A stretch of DNA of 64,000 bases from Candidatus Marispirochaeta associata (GTDB lineage: Bacteria > Spirochaetota > Spirochaetia > JC444 > Marispirochaetaceae): NCBI GenBank assembly GCA_001749745.1, contig JWTM01000475.1:62001-126000 (forward strand), read 5' to 3'. The translations under genes were made by a program, and so were the position numbers. A model generated the notes under the pieces. It did no database searches. It was not told the DNA's origin and worked only from the letters and a program-made list of their open reading frames with translations. Numbering within the stretch: position 1 is the first letter of the stretch; each line of letters opens with the position of its first letter. Positions 1-9,051 of the stretch are shown here, piece after piece.

Positions 1-1
1 C

Positions 2-415
2 CGGCTGGTGATGCAGAATCTCCTGCAGAACCTGCTGATCCGACTGGCCCGCTATTACGATAATGAGACCTTTTTTCCCGGAAAGAGTCTCTCCCGGCTA
101 ACCGCAGCCGCCGCCGATCTGGAACAGAATTTTGCCGAGGAGCTCGACCTGAAGTCGCTCGCCCGCGACCACGGTTACTCCCCCTCCTTCTTCCGACAGG
201 AGTTTAAGCGGGTCTTTGGTCTTACCCCGCAGCGCTACCTGCAGCGGCACCGGATCGGAGCCGCCGCTCGAATGCTCACGACCGGCGATCGGCGCATATC
301 GGAGATCGCCTTCGCCTGCGGGTTTAACGACAGCAACTATTTCAGCAGAGCTTTTCATTCCCAGACCGGGCTCTCCCCTCGCGAATACCGATGTAAAATG
401 AGGAAATCGCGCTGA
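2..415 (+). CDS. AraC-family transcriptional regulator, C-terminal part (5' end outside window)
   Basis: The frame is open from the left edge, so the true start lies upstream; the GTG at 8 is only the first start-like codon inside the window. About 135 residues remain. They contain the complete AraC/XylS DNA-binding domain with two helix-turn-helix motifs: LKSLARDHGYSPSFFRQEFK near residues 48-67 and ISEIAFACGFNDSNYFSRAF near 97-116, then the typical ending TGLSPREYR. The sensory N-terminal domain is missing from view, so the ligand cannot be inferred. Target genes are unknown; the next gene begins 37 bp downstream on the same strand with its own -10 box. Family assignment is firm, function is not. 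Confidence 0.88.
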   Translation, partial: RLVMQNLLQNLLIRLARYYDNETFFPGKSLSRLTAAAADLEQNFAEELDLKSLARDHGYSPSFFRQEFKRVFGLTPQRYLQRHRIGAAARMLTTGDRRISEIAFACGFNDSNYFSRAFHSQTGLSPREYRCKMRKSR

Positions 416-436
416 GTCGGAACGGGGATCTCATGC

Positions 437-445
437 TATTATAGA
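437..445 (+). promoter_or_regulatory. -10 box directly before the E2-like gene (possible leaderless start)
   Basis: TATTATAGA at 437-445 gives a -10 hexamer (TATAGA, 440-445) ending 6 nt before the ATG at 452. No Shine-Dalgarno sequence lies in the 6 nt between, and no good -35 is visible, so this is the weakest of the leaderless-type sites in the window. Confidence 0.4.
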
Positions 446-451
446 CCTACC

Positions 452-1357
452 ATGAGCGTGCGCAAACGATATGACGGCACCCTGATCCGCGGCCTGCCCT
501 CCTTCAGGATTATCAATCCCTTCGTGATGCGAGGGCGCAACGAGTCGGCGATCAATTTTACCCAGAGCATAGAGATCGAGGATACCCGTAGCTTCTTGAA
601 GCGCGTCAACGCCGACCGACCCGTCGAGGAACAGATCACGCTTTTTCACGTCTTTCTGGCGGCGGCGGTCAGAACCATCGCCTTTCGCCCTCAGCTGAAC
701 CGCTTCGTCAGCGGTCAACGGATCTACCAGCGCAACCGCATCGAGATCTCCTTCATGGTCAAAAAGGATATGGACGACGACGGTCTCGAGACGAACGCCA
801 AGATATGCTACTCCCCCTTCGATACCCTCGAAGATGTTCGCAGGCGTACCAGCGAGGCAATCGATGAAGCCAGGGATCCGGAGGGCAATTTCAGCGATCA
901 CGAGGTGGACTTCTTTGCCCGGCTGCCTCGCTTCGCTGTCAACATAGTAGTCAAGGGATTCCTGCTGCTCGACTATTTCGGGATCGCCCCCCGGGGGATG
1001 CTCGCCCTCGATCCCCTCTTTACCAGCCTCTATGTGGCGAATCTGGGGAGTCTGGGGCTCGAGCCCGTCTACCACCACCTCTACGAATGGGGGAACGCCT
1101 CGCTCTTTATGGTAATCGGCAAGGTAAAGCGCACGGCGGTACCCGACGGGCACGGCAAGGTAAGCAGCAGATTGATGGTTGATTTCAAGTATACCCTGGA
1201 TGATCGCATAAGCGAGGGGATTTACGTCGCCAAGGCTCTGAAGCTCTTTAAGGAGTTCGTTCAGGATCCCCAATTACTGATGACTCCGCCGGTATTGAGC
1301 GAGGAGTTAGTCGCGGAACTCAACCTCTTGGAGGGAGAGGCTGCGCTGCAACGCTAA
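452..1357 (+). CDS. Stand-alone E2-like acyltransferase-fold protein with altered active site
   Basis: 301 residues resembling the catalytic domain of 2-oxoacid dehydrogenase E2 subunits and chloramphenicol acetyltransferase, with no lipoyl or peripheral-subunit-binding domain. The fold is supported by the RGLPSFRIINPF start, the ITLFHVFLAAAVRTI helix, and the C-terminal block where E2 enzymes have DHRxxDG. Here that block reads LDDRISEG: the catalytic His is Asp and the following Asp is Glu. Acyl transfer by the usual mechanism is therefore unlikely. No E1 or E3 gene is nearby, so it is not part of a dehydrogenase operon here. A binding or regulatory role, or a different reaction, is inference. 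The ATG at 452 is chosen because the -10 box lies just before it. Confidence 0.7.
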   Translation: MSVRKRYDGTLIRGLPSFRIINPFVMRGRNESAINFTQSIEIEDTRSFLKRVNADRPVEEQITLFHVFLAAAVRTIAFRPQLNRFVSGQRIYQRNRIEISFMVKKDMDDDGLETNAKICYSPFDTLEDVRRRTSEAIDEARDPEGNFSDHEVDFFARLPRFAVNIVVKGFLLLDYFGIAPRGMLALDPLFTSLYVANLGSLGLEPVYHHLYEWGNASLFMVIGKVKRTAVPDGHGKVSSRLMVDFKYTLDDRISEGIYVAKALKLFKEFVQDPQLLMTPPVLSEELVAELNLLEGEAALQR

Positions 1358-1379
1358 AAAGAGCGACGTTTTCATATTC

Positions 1380-1898
1380 CTACTCGCTTTTCTTTTCAAC
1401 CAGCCCGAATCGTTCGATCAACCCTCCCATCCATGCCGAAGTCAGGATGATCAGCACCAGCGAGACCGACCAGCGGATAATGGTAAACTTAAGACCCAGG
1501 TAGGACGCCTCGAAGAGGGTCATCGGAATACGGCAGACGCAGGCGGCTCCCAGGTAGACCAGGACCACACTGAGTCTGGCCCCCTTGTTATAGAGGGAGT
1601 GGCCCACCGGAATGGAAACCATAAACGGCGCCAGGGTCGTTACCGCCAGGACGACGGCCCAAAAGTATCCCTTATTGCCGCTCCCCTCGCCCAGGTGCTT
1701 TTCGATCCGCTCGCGCTCCACCCAGACTTCGAATAATCCGATCAGGACCATGGCCGGCGGGAAGATCAGGAGCATCTGCAGACTGAAATCCTTCAGATGC
1801 TCACCCAAACGCATCCCGATCTGTAATTCAAGCGGATAGGAGAGAAGCGCCGTCAATAAAGCTCCAGCGGCCAGCAGATAAATCCGGATACCCTTCAC
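1380..1898 (-). CDS. Membrane protein, second half of a split permease (ArsP/DUF318-like)
   Basis: 172 residues, starting at GTG with a GGAG ribosome-binding site 7 nt upstream; the GTG overlaps the TGA stop of the preceding gene (GTGA), so translation is coupled. About five hydrophobic segments are visible, including one near the N-terminus, LQMLLIFPPAMVLIGLF, and two in the region with APFMVSIPVGHSLYNKGA. The small-residue-rich loops resemble one half of the two-fold permease family that includes ArsP/DUF318. Together with the upstream gene it would make one complete transporter of about 330 residues. The substrate is unknown. It could also be a heterodimeric transporter of another family. 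Confidence 0.6.
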   Translation of the reverse strand: MKGIRIYLLAAGALLTALLSYPLELQIGMRLGEHLKDFSLQMLLIFPPAMVLIGLFEVWVERERIEKHLGEGSGNKGYFWAVVLAVTTLAPFMVSIPVGHSLYNKGARLSVVLVYLGAACVCRIPMTLFEASYLGLKFTIIRWSVSLVLIILTSAWMGGLIERFGLVEKKSE

Positions 1899-2380
1899 AG
1901 AAGGATCTCCCCGAAGAGGAGCCCGGTTACCAGGGCAACGCTGATGGCGATCAGAAAGCTCACGCCGTTTCGTAACAGGGCGAAGCGTGAGCCGAAATGG
2001 GCGCTCTCCATGGGAAAGGTGGTGATCCCGACCATCATCAGGGTGGTGGTAAAGGCGGAGAGCACCATGTAGCTTACCCCCGCTTCACGGAGAATACCGC
2101 TCAAGGGAAAGGCTATAAAGCCCGGAATAATAGCTACCGATCCCACTGCCGAGGCGACGAGAAGTCCCCAGAAGGCCCCGGCCTGCTCCAGCACTCCAGC
2201 AATACGTTCCTCGGAGAGGATCGCCAGCGAGATAGCCACCAGGACGATCATCAATAAGAGGGGGCGGTGAATCTTATAGAGGCGTTTTGCAGCGATCCTC
2301 AAGGCCCGGATACTCTTCTGACGGTCGACGAGGAGAGAAATTAAAAGAGCAATCCCCGCCAGGGTGTAAAGAGCAATCAT
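1895..2380 (-). CDS. Membrane protein, first half of a split permease (ArsP/DUF318-like)
   Basis: 161 residues from ATG 2380, with GGAG 7 nt upstream (a TTG at 2383 is also possible). Five hydrophobic segments are predicted: residues about 3-20, 45-60, 70-95, 105-122 and 138-158, with AIIPGFIAFPLSGIL in the middle. This proline/glycine-rich re-entrant-like loop matches the pattern seen in one half of ArsP/DUF318-type permeases. The gene is first in a two-gene operon; its stop overlaps the start of the second half by 4 nt. The promoter must lie in the short space after the terminator of the upstream gene, where TACAAT occurs. Substrate unknown. Confidence 0.6.
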   Translation of the reverse strand: MIALYTLAGIALLISLLVDRQKSIRALRIAAKRLYKIHRPLLLMIVLVAISLAILSEERIAGVLEQAGAFWGLLVASAVGSVAIIPGFIAFPLSGILREAGVSYMVLSAFTTTLMMVGITTFPMESAHFGSRFALLRNGVSFLIAISVALVTGLLFGEILL

Positions 2381-2396
2381 CAATAGACTCCATTGT

Positions 2397-2424
2397 AAAA
2401 AAGGGGCCCCGAACGGGACCCCTT
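2397..2424 (-). terminator. Rho-independent terminator after the SPNGDG/OmpA gene
   Basis: Read on the minus strand, AAGGGGTCCCG pairs with CGGGGCCCCTT (10 bp stem, 4-nt loop), followed by TTTT. It sits 25 bp after the stop codon at 2449 and just before the permease operon. Confidence 0.85.
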
Positions 2425-2448
2425 GAAACTATCTGGGTTGGGAGCGAA

Positions 2449-4908
2449 CTACTCCCGCTCCAGCCGGAACTCAACCCGCCGGTTCTTCCACCAGACGGTC
2501 TTGTCCGAGACCGATACGATCGGAAACTGTCCGCCGTAGGCCTCGATGTTGATCCGATCCGGATCGATACCCCGTTCGATCAGGGCATCCCGGACGGAAC
2601 CGGCCCGCCGCTCGGTCAGCGGACCGAGAATGGCCTCCTCACGCTCCTCCCGGGGGCCTTCGAGGTAGATGTTGAGCGCATGGCCCTCCAGATAGAGATC
2701 GTAGGTTTCGTAGCGCTTGAGGACCTGAGCCGCCCGGTCCAGGGATTCCATGTTGCGGTCGTACATCGCTTCCCCCGCCGAGTCCAGGGCGTGTTTGTAG
2801 GCGCCGAAGATGATGTTCGGCGTAAGAATGTAGTACTTGCCGTCCTTGACCATGATGGCCACATCGAAGGGCAGCTCCTCGGAGTAGGTCGCCCTATTTC
2901 CGCCGGTATCGACGATGGTCACCAGCACATCGTAGTTGTCGTCGGGATTCGCCGCCTCGCCGCTCTCCAGGGTACCGTTCCAGCTGATCTGTTCCGCCGG
3001 ATCCCCGGTGCCGGCGTAGGAGCGGATTACCTCGCCTCGGCTGTTGAGGATATCCATGCTCCATTCGGAGACCTCAGTCTCTTCCTCTACCTCGATCGCG
3101 ACCTTGACCTCACCTTCGATATCGCCGTTTGTGCGGGCGAAGGGGGAGGACTGTACCGCAAGTCGGATCTTCGGCGGCGAGATATCCAGACTGAAGCGGC
3201 TGGAACGTTTCTCGACCACATCGCCCTTGGCGTAGACCGTTTTCAGATAGGCGTTGTAGTAGCCCTCGGCGGCCAGGCCGGCGCGCTCATCCTGCATGCC
3301 GTCCCAGAAGACCGTCTCGGGAAGCTCGCCTTCGCCGCCGTAGGTCTTGACCGCATCCCCTTCCAGATTCTCGAAGGAGAGTTTCCAGGAGCTGATCTCA
3401 GCCTCGAGATTCGGTTCGAGGACCACCGGCAGCATATCGTCGGTACCGTCTCCGTTGGGGGAGAATCCCCGGGCGACCGTCATATCGATGCGCACCGGCC
3501 GGTTATCGATCTCGATCTCTATGGGTTCCGGGGCGAAGCGATTGCCGGCCTGGTCGGTAAAGACCCCCTTCACGAAGTAGTTGCCGTCGGGCAAGACCTC
3601 GCCGTCGGGTCCGCGGCCGTCCCAGCGGAAGCGGCGGATAATCTCATCCCCTTCTCCGGCAATCAACACATCGCCTTCGGAATCGAGGATCTGACCCTCC
3701 CAGGAAACATCCTCGGAAACGTTGATGGCCACATCGTTGAAATCGTTCTGTCCGTCGCCGTTGGGCGAGAAGATCTTATCGTAGGTGACGTTCACCCGCG
3801 GATCGGTCACGTCCAGCCTGATCCGCCGTTCGGCGGAGGTGGAGAATCCGTTGGAGTAGGTAGCGGTATAGGTCAGGGTATAAAAACCTTCGGGAAGGCG
3901 CTCTCCGTCCTCACCGTAGCCGGTCAGGGTATAGACTTCGGGAACGCCGCCGACAGCCTCGATCTCGATTACGGTATCCCGGTCGTCGCTCAAGAGAGTG
4001 GCGCTCCATTCGACCACCTCGTCGCTATTCTCGACCTGAGTCCGCACGGTAACGGTATCCATTATGCCGTCCCCGTCGGGAGAGAAGTAGACCCGATCAA
4101 GCTCCATGGCGATAGCCGGGGTACGGGCGTTGAGGGTAATCCCCTCCACAGAGTAGGTCTCCGATTCGTTACCGGCCAGATCGGTGGAGCTCAGTTCATA
4201 GCTGTAGACGCCGTCGTCGACCTTTGTCCCGGCGTCGTCGGTGCCGTCCCAGAGCACGTCGCCCGGTTCGGCGTCGGTCCAGCGGTAGCTACGCACTTCT
4301 GAGCCGTCGGCGCTCTTGAATACGCCGGACCACTCGACCTCTTCGCTACCGGTCTGCTGAATGATAAAGACATCGGCCACGCCGTCGGCGTTGGGAGAGA
4401 AGAGCAGCTCATCCGGCGGGATCAACTCCGCCTCGGGGGGGGTCACATCGACGACGAAGTCGTCCAAATCCACCTCGGTTCGGTTGTCCGAAGAGTCGAT
4501 CACGTAGAGCCGAACATCGTACTCTCCGTCCGAAACCAGGTTGCCCGACTCGTCCAGGCCGTCCCAGGTAATCTCTTTCTCCAGTTCGAAGAGATCGTAG
4601 CCCCGGAAGAGAGCGAAGAACCAGTTCACGTCCGAGGGCTCGGTCTCGACCACCTCGTGCACCAGGGTTCCTCCGTCGTCGAAGATCTGAATCCCGTACT
4701 CGGGAATGTAGCCCTGATCGCTCTTGACGTAGACCTTGGCGGTAAACTCCAGGGTCGCCGAATCCTGAATACCGTCCCCGTTGGGAGAGATATACTGGGT
4801 TCCGGAGGAAACCGACGGAACCTCAGGCACCTCCTGATTTCCGCCGGCGAAGAGCGCCGCGCTTGCTATAAAAACTAGCAGAGAAAGGGTTAGCAGTTTA
4901 CGTTTCAT
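2449..4908 (-). CDS. Exported SPNGDG-repeat protein with C-terminal OmpA domain
   Basis: 819 residues from ATG 4908 (AGGA 7 nt upstream); a GTG 12 nt earlier is less likely. A signal peptide ends near LFAGG, with no lipobox Cys. The body contains at least five copies of an acidic (Y/F)SPNGDGxxD motif (one each YISPNGDG, LFSPNADG, YFSPDGDG, IFSPNGDG, GFSPNGDG). Each is followed by a FlgD-type Ig-like module with a WDGxDxxG turn and (D/E)G(x)Y ending. The last ~130 residues form an OmpA-like peptidoglycan-binding domain (LYLEGHALNI, LTERRAGSVRDALIERGI, NRRVEFRLE). This suggests an envelope protein with a rigid rod of calcium-binding repeats anchored to peptidoglycan; calcium binding is inferred from the acidic motif. 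The gene stands alone with its own terminator. Confidence 0.8.
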   Translation of the reverse strand: MKRKLLTLSLLVFIASAALFAGGNQEVPEVPSVSSGTQYISPNGDGIQDSATLEFTAKVYVKSDQGYIPEYGIQIFDDGGTLVHEVVETEPSDVNWFFALFRGYDLFELEKEITWDGLDESGNLVSDGEYDVRLYVIDSSDNRTEVDLDDFVVDVTPPEAELIPPDELLFSPNADGVADVFIIQQTGSEEVEWSGVFKSADGSEVRSYRWTDAEPGDVLWDGTDDAGTKVDDGVYSYELSSTDLAGNESETYSVEGITLNARTPAIAMELDRVYFSPDGDGIMDTVTVRTQVENSDEVVEWSATLLSDDRDTVIEIEAVGGVPEVYTLTGYGEDGERLPEGFYTLTYTATYSNGFSTSAERRIRLDVTDPRVNVTYDKIFSPNGDGQNDFNDVAINVSEDVSWEGQILDSEGDVLIAGEGDEIIRRFRWDGRGPDGEVLPDGNYFVKGVFTDQAGNRFAPEPIEIEIDNRPVRIDMTVARGFSPNGDGTDDMLPVVLEPNLEAEISSWKLSFENLEGDAVKTYGGEGELPETVFWDGMQDERAGLAAEGYYNAYLKTVYAKGDVVEKRSSRFSLDISPPKIRLAVQSSPFARTNGDIEGEVKVAIEVEEETEVSEWSMDILNSRGEVIRSYAGTGDPAEQISWNGTLESGEAANPDDNYDVLVTIVDTGGNRATYSEELPFDVAIMVKDGKYYILTPNIIFGAYKHALDSAGEAMYDRNMESLDRAAQVLKRYETYDLYLEGHALNIYLEGPREEREEAILGPLTERRAGSVRDALIERGIDPDRINIEAYGGQFPIVSVSDKTVWWKNRRVEFRLERE

Positions 4909-4950
4909 ACTCGTCCTCACTTTAACCGAGGTTTTCTACAATCTATCTCA

Positions 4951-4959
4951 ATAATACCA
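4951..4959 (-). promoter_or_regulatory. Extended -10 candidate for the SPNGDG/OmpA gene
   Basis: On the minus strand TGGTATTAT gives an extended -10 (TGn plus TATTAT), about 40 bp before the ATG at 4908. No good -35 is visible. Confidence 0.35.
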
Positions 4960-4980
4960 CATTTCCATGACCAACCGAAG

Positions 4981-6162
4981 CTAGAGCATGCTCGTTCCCC
5001 GGGGATAATCCGGCGCCTCGAAGTAGGTCGCCAGGCTCTGGGCAAGATCGAAGAAGCCCTCCCGGACGCCCAGCTCCTTCACCGGAGCGCCTTTGCGGTA
5101 GATCAGCATCGGAACATGCTCCCGGGTATGATCGCTGCCCTTATAGGTAGGATCGCAACCGTGGTCGGCGGTAATAATCAGGAGATCGTCGGCCGCCATC
5201 TTCTCCATCAACTCCGGCAGAGCTGCATCCACTCCGGCGACCGCATCGTGATAGCCTTGAGGATCTCGCCGGTGACCGAAGATCATATCCGTATCGACTA
5301 GATTGACGAAGATAAATTCCTTCTCATCCCCGCCGAGCTTGCGGTCGAAGAGTTCCGCCGTCCGCTCCAGGCAGGCGGGATTACCCTTGTCGTGATAGCT
5401 CTCGTCGATGCCCGCCTCATTAAAGATGTCCCCGATCTTGCCTATCGCTACGGTTCGCACCCCGGCTGACTGCAGATGATCGAGGATCGTCTTATCCGGT
5501 AGCTCCAGCGAGAAATCCCGCCGGTTCTTGGTACGGGTAAAATCTCCGGCGGAGCCGACGAAAGGACGGGCGATGATCCGGGCCACCGCATAGGGATCGC
5601 AGAGCTCCCGGGTGATCTCGCAGATGCGGTAGAGCTCATCCACCGGCACCAGATCCTCATGGGCGGCGATCTGAAAAACCGAATCGGCCGAGGTGTAGCA
5701 GATCAGAGCGCCGGTATCGAGGTGTTCCTCCCCCAGCTCCTGGATAATTACCGTTCCGGAGGCGGCCTTGTTGCCGATCAGCTTGCGGCCGGTACGCTCC
5801 TCGAAGGCTTTAACAAGCTCCTCCGGAAAGGAGGGGTACTCCGGCGGAAAGGTAAAGAAGGGCTGTTCCAGCCTCAGGCCCGCGAGCTCCCAATGCCCGG
5901 TGGTGGTGTCCTTACCCGGGGAGATTTCCCGCATAACCCCGAAAGAGGCGGCGGGATCGGCCTGGGCCTCGCAGCCGGGCAGAGGATTTCCCAAGAGCTC
6001 GGAAGCGTTTCCCAGCCCGAGCCGCTTCAGCGCCGGCCAGCGGACGGAGTCGACCGCCTGACAGATATGGAGGGCGGTGTTGGCCCCTACATCGCCGAAT
6101 TCGGCCGCATCCGGCGCCTCGCCGATACCAAAACTGTCAATAACCAGTACTGTTGCCCGCAT
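4981..6162 (-). CDS. deoB: Phosphopentomutase
   Basis: 393 residues, the normal length. It interconverts (deoxy)ribose 1-phosphate and 5-phosphate, linking the nucleoside phosphorylase and the aldolase encoded just upstream. Alkaline-phosphatase superfamily motifs are clear: [13 protein letters not shown] at the N-terminus (metal-ligand Asp), [10 protein letters not shown] near residue 85 with the Thr that is phosphorylated, and [18 protein letters not shown] near the C-terminus supplying further Mn ligands. The start ATG lies inside the 3' end of deoC, a 26-nt overlap, suggesting translational coupling. It is the last gene of the pdp-deoC-deoB operon. I see no terminator hairpin in the 70 bp after it. 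Confidence 0.96.
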   Translation of the reverse strand: MRATVLVIDSFGIGEAPDAAEFGDVGANTALHICQAVDSVRWPALKRLGLGNASELLGNPLPGCEAQADPAASFGVMREISPGKDTTTGHWELAGLRLEQPFFTFPPEYPSFPEELVKAFEERTGRKLIGNKAASGTVIIQELGEEHLDTGALICYTSADSVFQIAAHEDLVPVDELYRICEITRELCDPYAVARIIARPFVGSAGDFTRTKNRRDFSLELPDKTILDHLQSAGVRTVAIGKIGDIFNEAGIDESYHDKGNPACLERTAELFDRKLGGDEKEFIFVNLVDTDMIFGHRRDPQGYHDAVAGVDAALPELMEKMAADDLLIITADHGCDPTYKGSDHTREHVPMLIYRKGAPVKELGVREGFFDLAQSLATYFEAPDYPRGTSML

Positions 6163-6817
6163 CTTTATCCCCGCTGATAATGCCGATGCCGCCGGAGGTG
6201 CCGATCCGGGTCGCCCCGGCCTCGATCATTGCCGCCGCATCCTCGTAGCTGCGGACGCCGCCGGCCGCTTTCACCTCGATGATGCCGCCGGCGATCTCCT
6301 TCATCAGCTTCACGTCCTCCACGGTGGCGCCGCCTCCGGCCAGGCCGGTAGAGGTCTTGACGAATGCCGCCCCGGAGTCGCGGACGATCTCGGTCGCCTT
6401 GCGCTTCTCCTCGTCGGTCAGATAGACGTTCTCGATAATCACCTTGACCCGGGCCCGGCCCGAGGCGCGGACTACCGCGCGGATATCGCTCTCGACCTTG
6501 GCGTAATCGCCGGCCTTCATGGCGCCGATATTGATCACCATGTCGACCTCGGCCGCCCCCTGCTCCACCGCCAGCATCGCCTCTTCGGCCTTGATCTGGG
6601 TCTCGTTGGCTCCCAAGGGGAAACCGATAACCGTGCAGACCATCACCTCGGACCCTTTGAGTTCCGCCGCTGCCAACGGAACATAGCAGGGATTGATGCA
6701 GACCGACGCAAAGCCGTGCTCCTTCGCCTCGGCGCACAGCACCCGGATCTGCTCCGGCGTGGCGGTCGCCTTCAATAAGGTATGGTCGATCATCTTTGCA
6801 ATATCTTTAGCATTCAT
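6137..6817 (-). CDS. deoC: Deoxyribose-phosphate aldolase
   Basis: 226 residues from ATG 6817, with AAGGAG 11 nt upstream; a longer frame starting at TTG 6838 would include that ribosome-binding site and is rejected. It cleaves 2-deoxyribose 5-phosphate to glyceraldehyde 3-phosphate and acetaldehyde. Class I aldolase signs are present: [11 protein letters not shown] at the N-terminus, the substrate-binding stretch [20 protein letters not shown], the Schiff-base lysine in FVKTSTG, and the second conserved lysine in [10 protein letters not shown]. It lies between pdp and deoB and overlaps the latter, so the three enzymes form a complete pathway from pyrimidine nucleosides to central metabolism. 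Confidence 0.96.
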   Translation of the reverse strand: MNAKDIAKMIDHTLLKATATPEQIRVLCAEAKEHGFASVCINPCYVPLAAAELKGSEVMVCTVIGFPLGANETQIKAEEAMLAVEQGAAEVDMVINIGAMKAGDYAKVESDIRAVVRASGRARVKVIIENVYLTDEEKRKATEIVRDSGAAFVKTSTGLAGGGATVEDVKLMKEIAGGIIEVKAAGGVRSYEDAAAMIEAGATRIGTSGGIGIISGDKDAGNSTGY

Positions 6818-6843
6818 TTTTGTGCATTCTCCTTGCAATTTCG

Positions 6844-8148
6844 CTATTCAATTATCTTGCGGATAAGTTTCGGCTTGGCTGCGGCTCCGTCCTCGATATG
6901 GATCGCCCGCTGAAACTCGGCCACCGCTTCTTCCAGGTTCTCTTCGCTGTTCACATAGAAATCGGCCAGGATCTCTCCCTCTTTCACCCTCTCGCCCAGA
7001 CGCTTCTTCATCCAGATACCCACCGCGGGGTCGATTTCATCCTCTTTCGTGCGCCGGCCGGCCCCCAAAAGCAGGGCCGAGATGCCGATGCGGTCGGTAT
7101 CCATGGCGGCGATACTTCCGGAGCGGGCGGCCTCGATGGGGTAGCATCTCTTGGCTCCCGGAAGCAGGGAGGTGTCGTCGCAGACCGCCGGATCGCCACC
7201 CTGGGCGACAATCATCTTCTTCAGCGCCTCTAAGCCGCTGCCGTCGGCCACGGCCGTTTCGAGCCGCTCCTCGGCTTCGCTCAATCCGCAGATATCAGAG
7301 ACGACCAGCATATGAGCGGCGAGGATCTTCGAAACCTTCGCCAGATCGCCTTCGGCGTGGTGTCCCTGCAGAATCTCCGCCGCCTCGCGCACCTCCAGGG
7401 CGTTGCCGACCGCGTCGCCCAAAGGCTGGCTCATGTCGCTGACCACCGCCGCGATACGCTTGCCGGCGCCCTTACCGATGGCCACCATCGCCTCGGCCAG
7501 GGCGATCGCATCGGGCTCGGCTTTCATGAAGGCGCCGGAACCGGTCTTGACGTCCAGCACGATCGCATCGCTTCCGGCGGCGAGTTTCTTGCTCATAATG
7601 CTCGAGGCGATGAGCGAGATATTATCGATGGTGCCGGTCACATCCCGCAGGGCATAGAGTTTCTTGTCCGCCGGAACCAGATTAGCCGTCTGGCCGATTA
7701 CCGAGAGGCCCGAACCGGAAACGATCTTCTCGAACTGCTGCATGCTCTGCCCGACCGAGAAGCCGGGGATCGATTCGAGCTTATCCAGGGTTCCGCCGGT
7801 ATGGCCCAGGCCGCGGCCGGACATCTTGGCCACCTTCCCGCCGCAGGCCGCCACCAAGGGCGCCGCCACCAGGGTCGTCGTATCGGCTACTCCGCCGGTG
7901 GAGTGTTTATCGACCTTGATGCCGGGGATAGCGCTCAGGTCGATCACATCCCCCGAGCGCATCATGGCCATGGTAAGATCCGTCGTCTCCCGGTCGTCCA
8001 TGCCGCGGAACCAGACCGCCATCAAGAGGGCGGCCATCTGATAGTCGGGGATAGTTTCTTGTACGTAACCCTTGATGAGGAAATCGATCTCCTCTGTAGA
8101 GAGGACGCCCCCGTTACGTTTCTTCTCGATTAATTCAGTTACCAGCAT
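6844..8148 (-). CDS. pdp: Pyrimidine-nucleoside (thymidine) phosphorylase
   Basis: 434 residues, matching the length of Bacillus-type pyrimidine-nucleoside phosphorylase. It phosphorolyses thymidine, deoxyuridine and probably uridine to the base and (deoxy)ribose 1-phosphate. The family signature [17 protein letters not shown] and the phosphate-binding [15 protein letters not shown] are intact, as are [19 protein letters not shown] and the C-terminal beta/alpha domain. It is first in the deo operon, 26 bp before deoC. No strong Shine-Dalgarno precedes the ATG; the nearest purine stretch is weak, so this gene may be transcribed from the upstream gene at 8212-9036 or from its own unseen promoter. 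The symbol deoA would also fit. Confidence 0.93.
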   Translation of the reverse strand: MLVTELIEKKRNGGVLSTEEIDFLIKGYVQETIPDYQMAALLMAVWFRGMDDRETTDLTMAMMRSGDVIDLSAIPGIKVDKHSTGGVADTTTLVAAPLVAACGGKVAKMSGRGLGHTGGTLDKLESIPGFSVGQSMQQFEKIVSGSGLSVIGQTANLVPADKKLYALRDVTGTIDNISLIASSIMSKKLAAGSDAIVLDVKTGSGAFMKAEPDAIALAEAMVAIGKGAGKRIAAVVSDMSQPLGDAVGNALEVREAAEILQGHHAEGDLAKVSKILAAHMLVVSDICGLSEAEERLETAVADGSGLEALKKMIVAQGGDPAVCDDTSLLPGAKRCYPIEAARSGSIAAMDTDRIGISALLLGAGRRTKEDEIDPAVGIWMKKRLGERVKEGEILADFYVNSEENLEEAVAEFQRAIHIEDGAAAKPKLIRKIIE

Positions 8149-8211
8149 AGCTGTAAGGTACTACAGAGAGGAGGAATTTGCCAGCGAAAGCTCATAGAGG
8201 AGGCTGAGGAT

Positions 8212-9036
8212 CTATCCTCCCAGCCAGTAGCGCCGGGCATAGTCGTAATCGGCGATCTCCCGTCCCAGGGAACGGACCATCTCCGCCAGACTGCGGGCCA
8301 ATTCCCCGTTACTCGCGGCCGGCCGCCCGGGACGAGAGTAGAAACTGTCCTCGAATCCGATCCGGATCTGATCCGCGCCGAACGAGACCGCCGCGGCAAG
8401 CAGGCTTAAATCGCTCATCCCATCGTGGATCACCCCGAAGCTCGACTCCTCGGGGAGCCGGGAAACCATATAGGCCAGATGAGCCGGATCCTGATCAATC
8501 GCCCCGGGAAATCCGAAGCAGAAGTTGAAGTGGAGCCGCTCAGGCAGGACGCCTTCCTTCCGCAGCCGCTTACACTGCTCGATCATCGAGAGATCGAAGA
8601 CCTCCAGCTCGGGCACGATTCCCCGCTCCGCCATGCGGCCGGCCCAGAAGCGGATATCCGGCAGGGTGTTGATATAGACCGTGTCCCGGACATTCACCGA
8701 GCCCATGTTGAGACTCGCAATTTGAGTACGCCCCTCGTCCAGGGCGACGCAGCGCTCCTCGAGGCTCAAGGAGGAGAGTCCGCCGGTGCTGCCGTTTATC
8801 AAGACGGGGGAATCCTGCTCCTCGATCAGGTCGATGGTCCGCCGATATTGACTCAGATCGAAACTCAATCCGCCGGTGCTGTCCCGCACATGCAGATGCA
8901 CGACCGTTACGCCGGCTTCAGTGCAGGCGCGCACCTCATTCGCAACCTCTTCGGGGGTCAGGGGATTTTTCGCTTCACCGGGAATCTCGCTCCCCTCGTG
9001 AGCGACGGGGGCGCAGGCAAGGATGACAGGTTTCAT
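8212..9036 (-). CDS. Beta-keto acid cleavage enzyme (BKACE, DUF849)
   Basis: 274 residues. The family condenses a beta-keto acid with acetyl-CoA and splits it into acetoacetate and a CoA ester, using a Zn ion. The zinc motif HLHVRD is near residue 48, with the expected further features: VLINGSTGG, the GSVN turn (LNMGSVN), PELEVFDLSMI, and the C-terminal GADQIRIGFEDSFY region that lines the active site. The specific substrate cannot be read from the sequence. The gene precedes the deo operon on the same strand (63 bp gap). It is preceded by a perfect 12-bp palindrome that looks like an operator. A GAGG ribosome-binding site lies 6-7 nt before the ATG. Confidence 0.88.
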   Translation of the reverse strand: MKPVILACAPVAHEGSEIPGEAKNPLTPEEVANEVRACTEAGVTVVHLHVRDSTGGLSFDLSQYRRTIDLIEEQDSPVLINGSTGGLSSLSLEERCVALDEGRTQIASLNMGSVNVRDTVYINTLPDIRFWAGRMAERGIVPELEVFDLSMIEQCKRLRKEGVLPERLHFNFCFGFPGAIDQDPAHLAYMVSRLPEESSFGVIHDGMSDLSLLAAAVSFGADQIRIGFEDSFYSRPGRPAASNGELARSLAEMVRSLGREIADYDYARRYWLGG

Positions 9037-9051
9037 AGGAGCCTCGCTATA

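Noticed and set aside
2287..4302. Long open frame on the plus strand opposite the SPNGDG/OmpA gene
   Set aside because: It is the mirror of a GC-rich coding sequence; no ribosome-binding site, no recognisable domain, and the minus-strand gene has signal peptide, repeats and OmpA domain.
8206..8219. Perfect GAGGAT/ATCCTC repeat at the BKACE stop as a terminator
   Set aside because: Short, 2-nt centre, no T-run, and spans the stop codon; probably chance.
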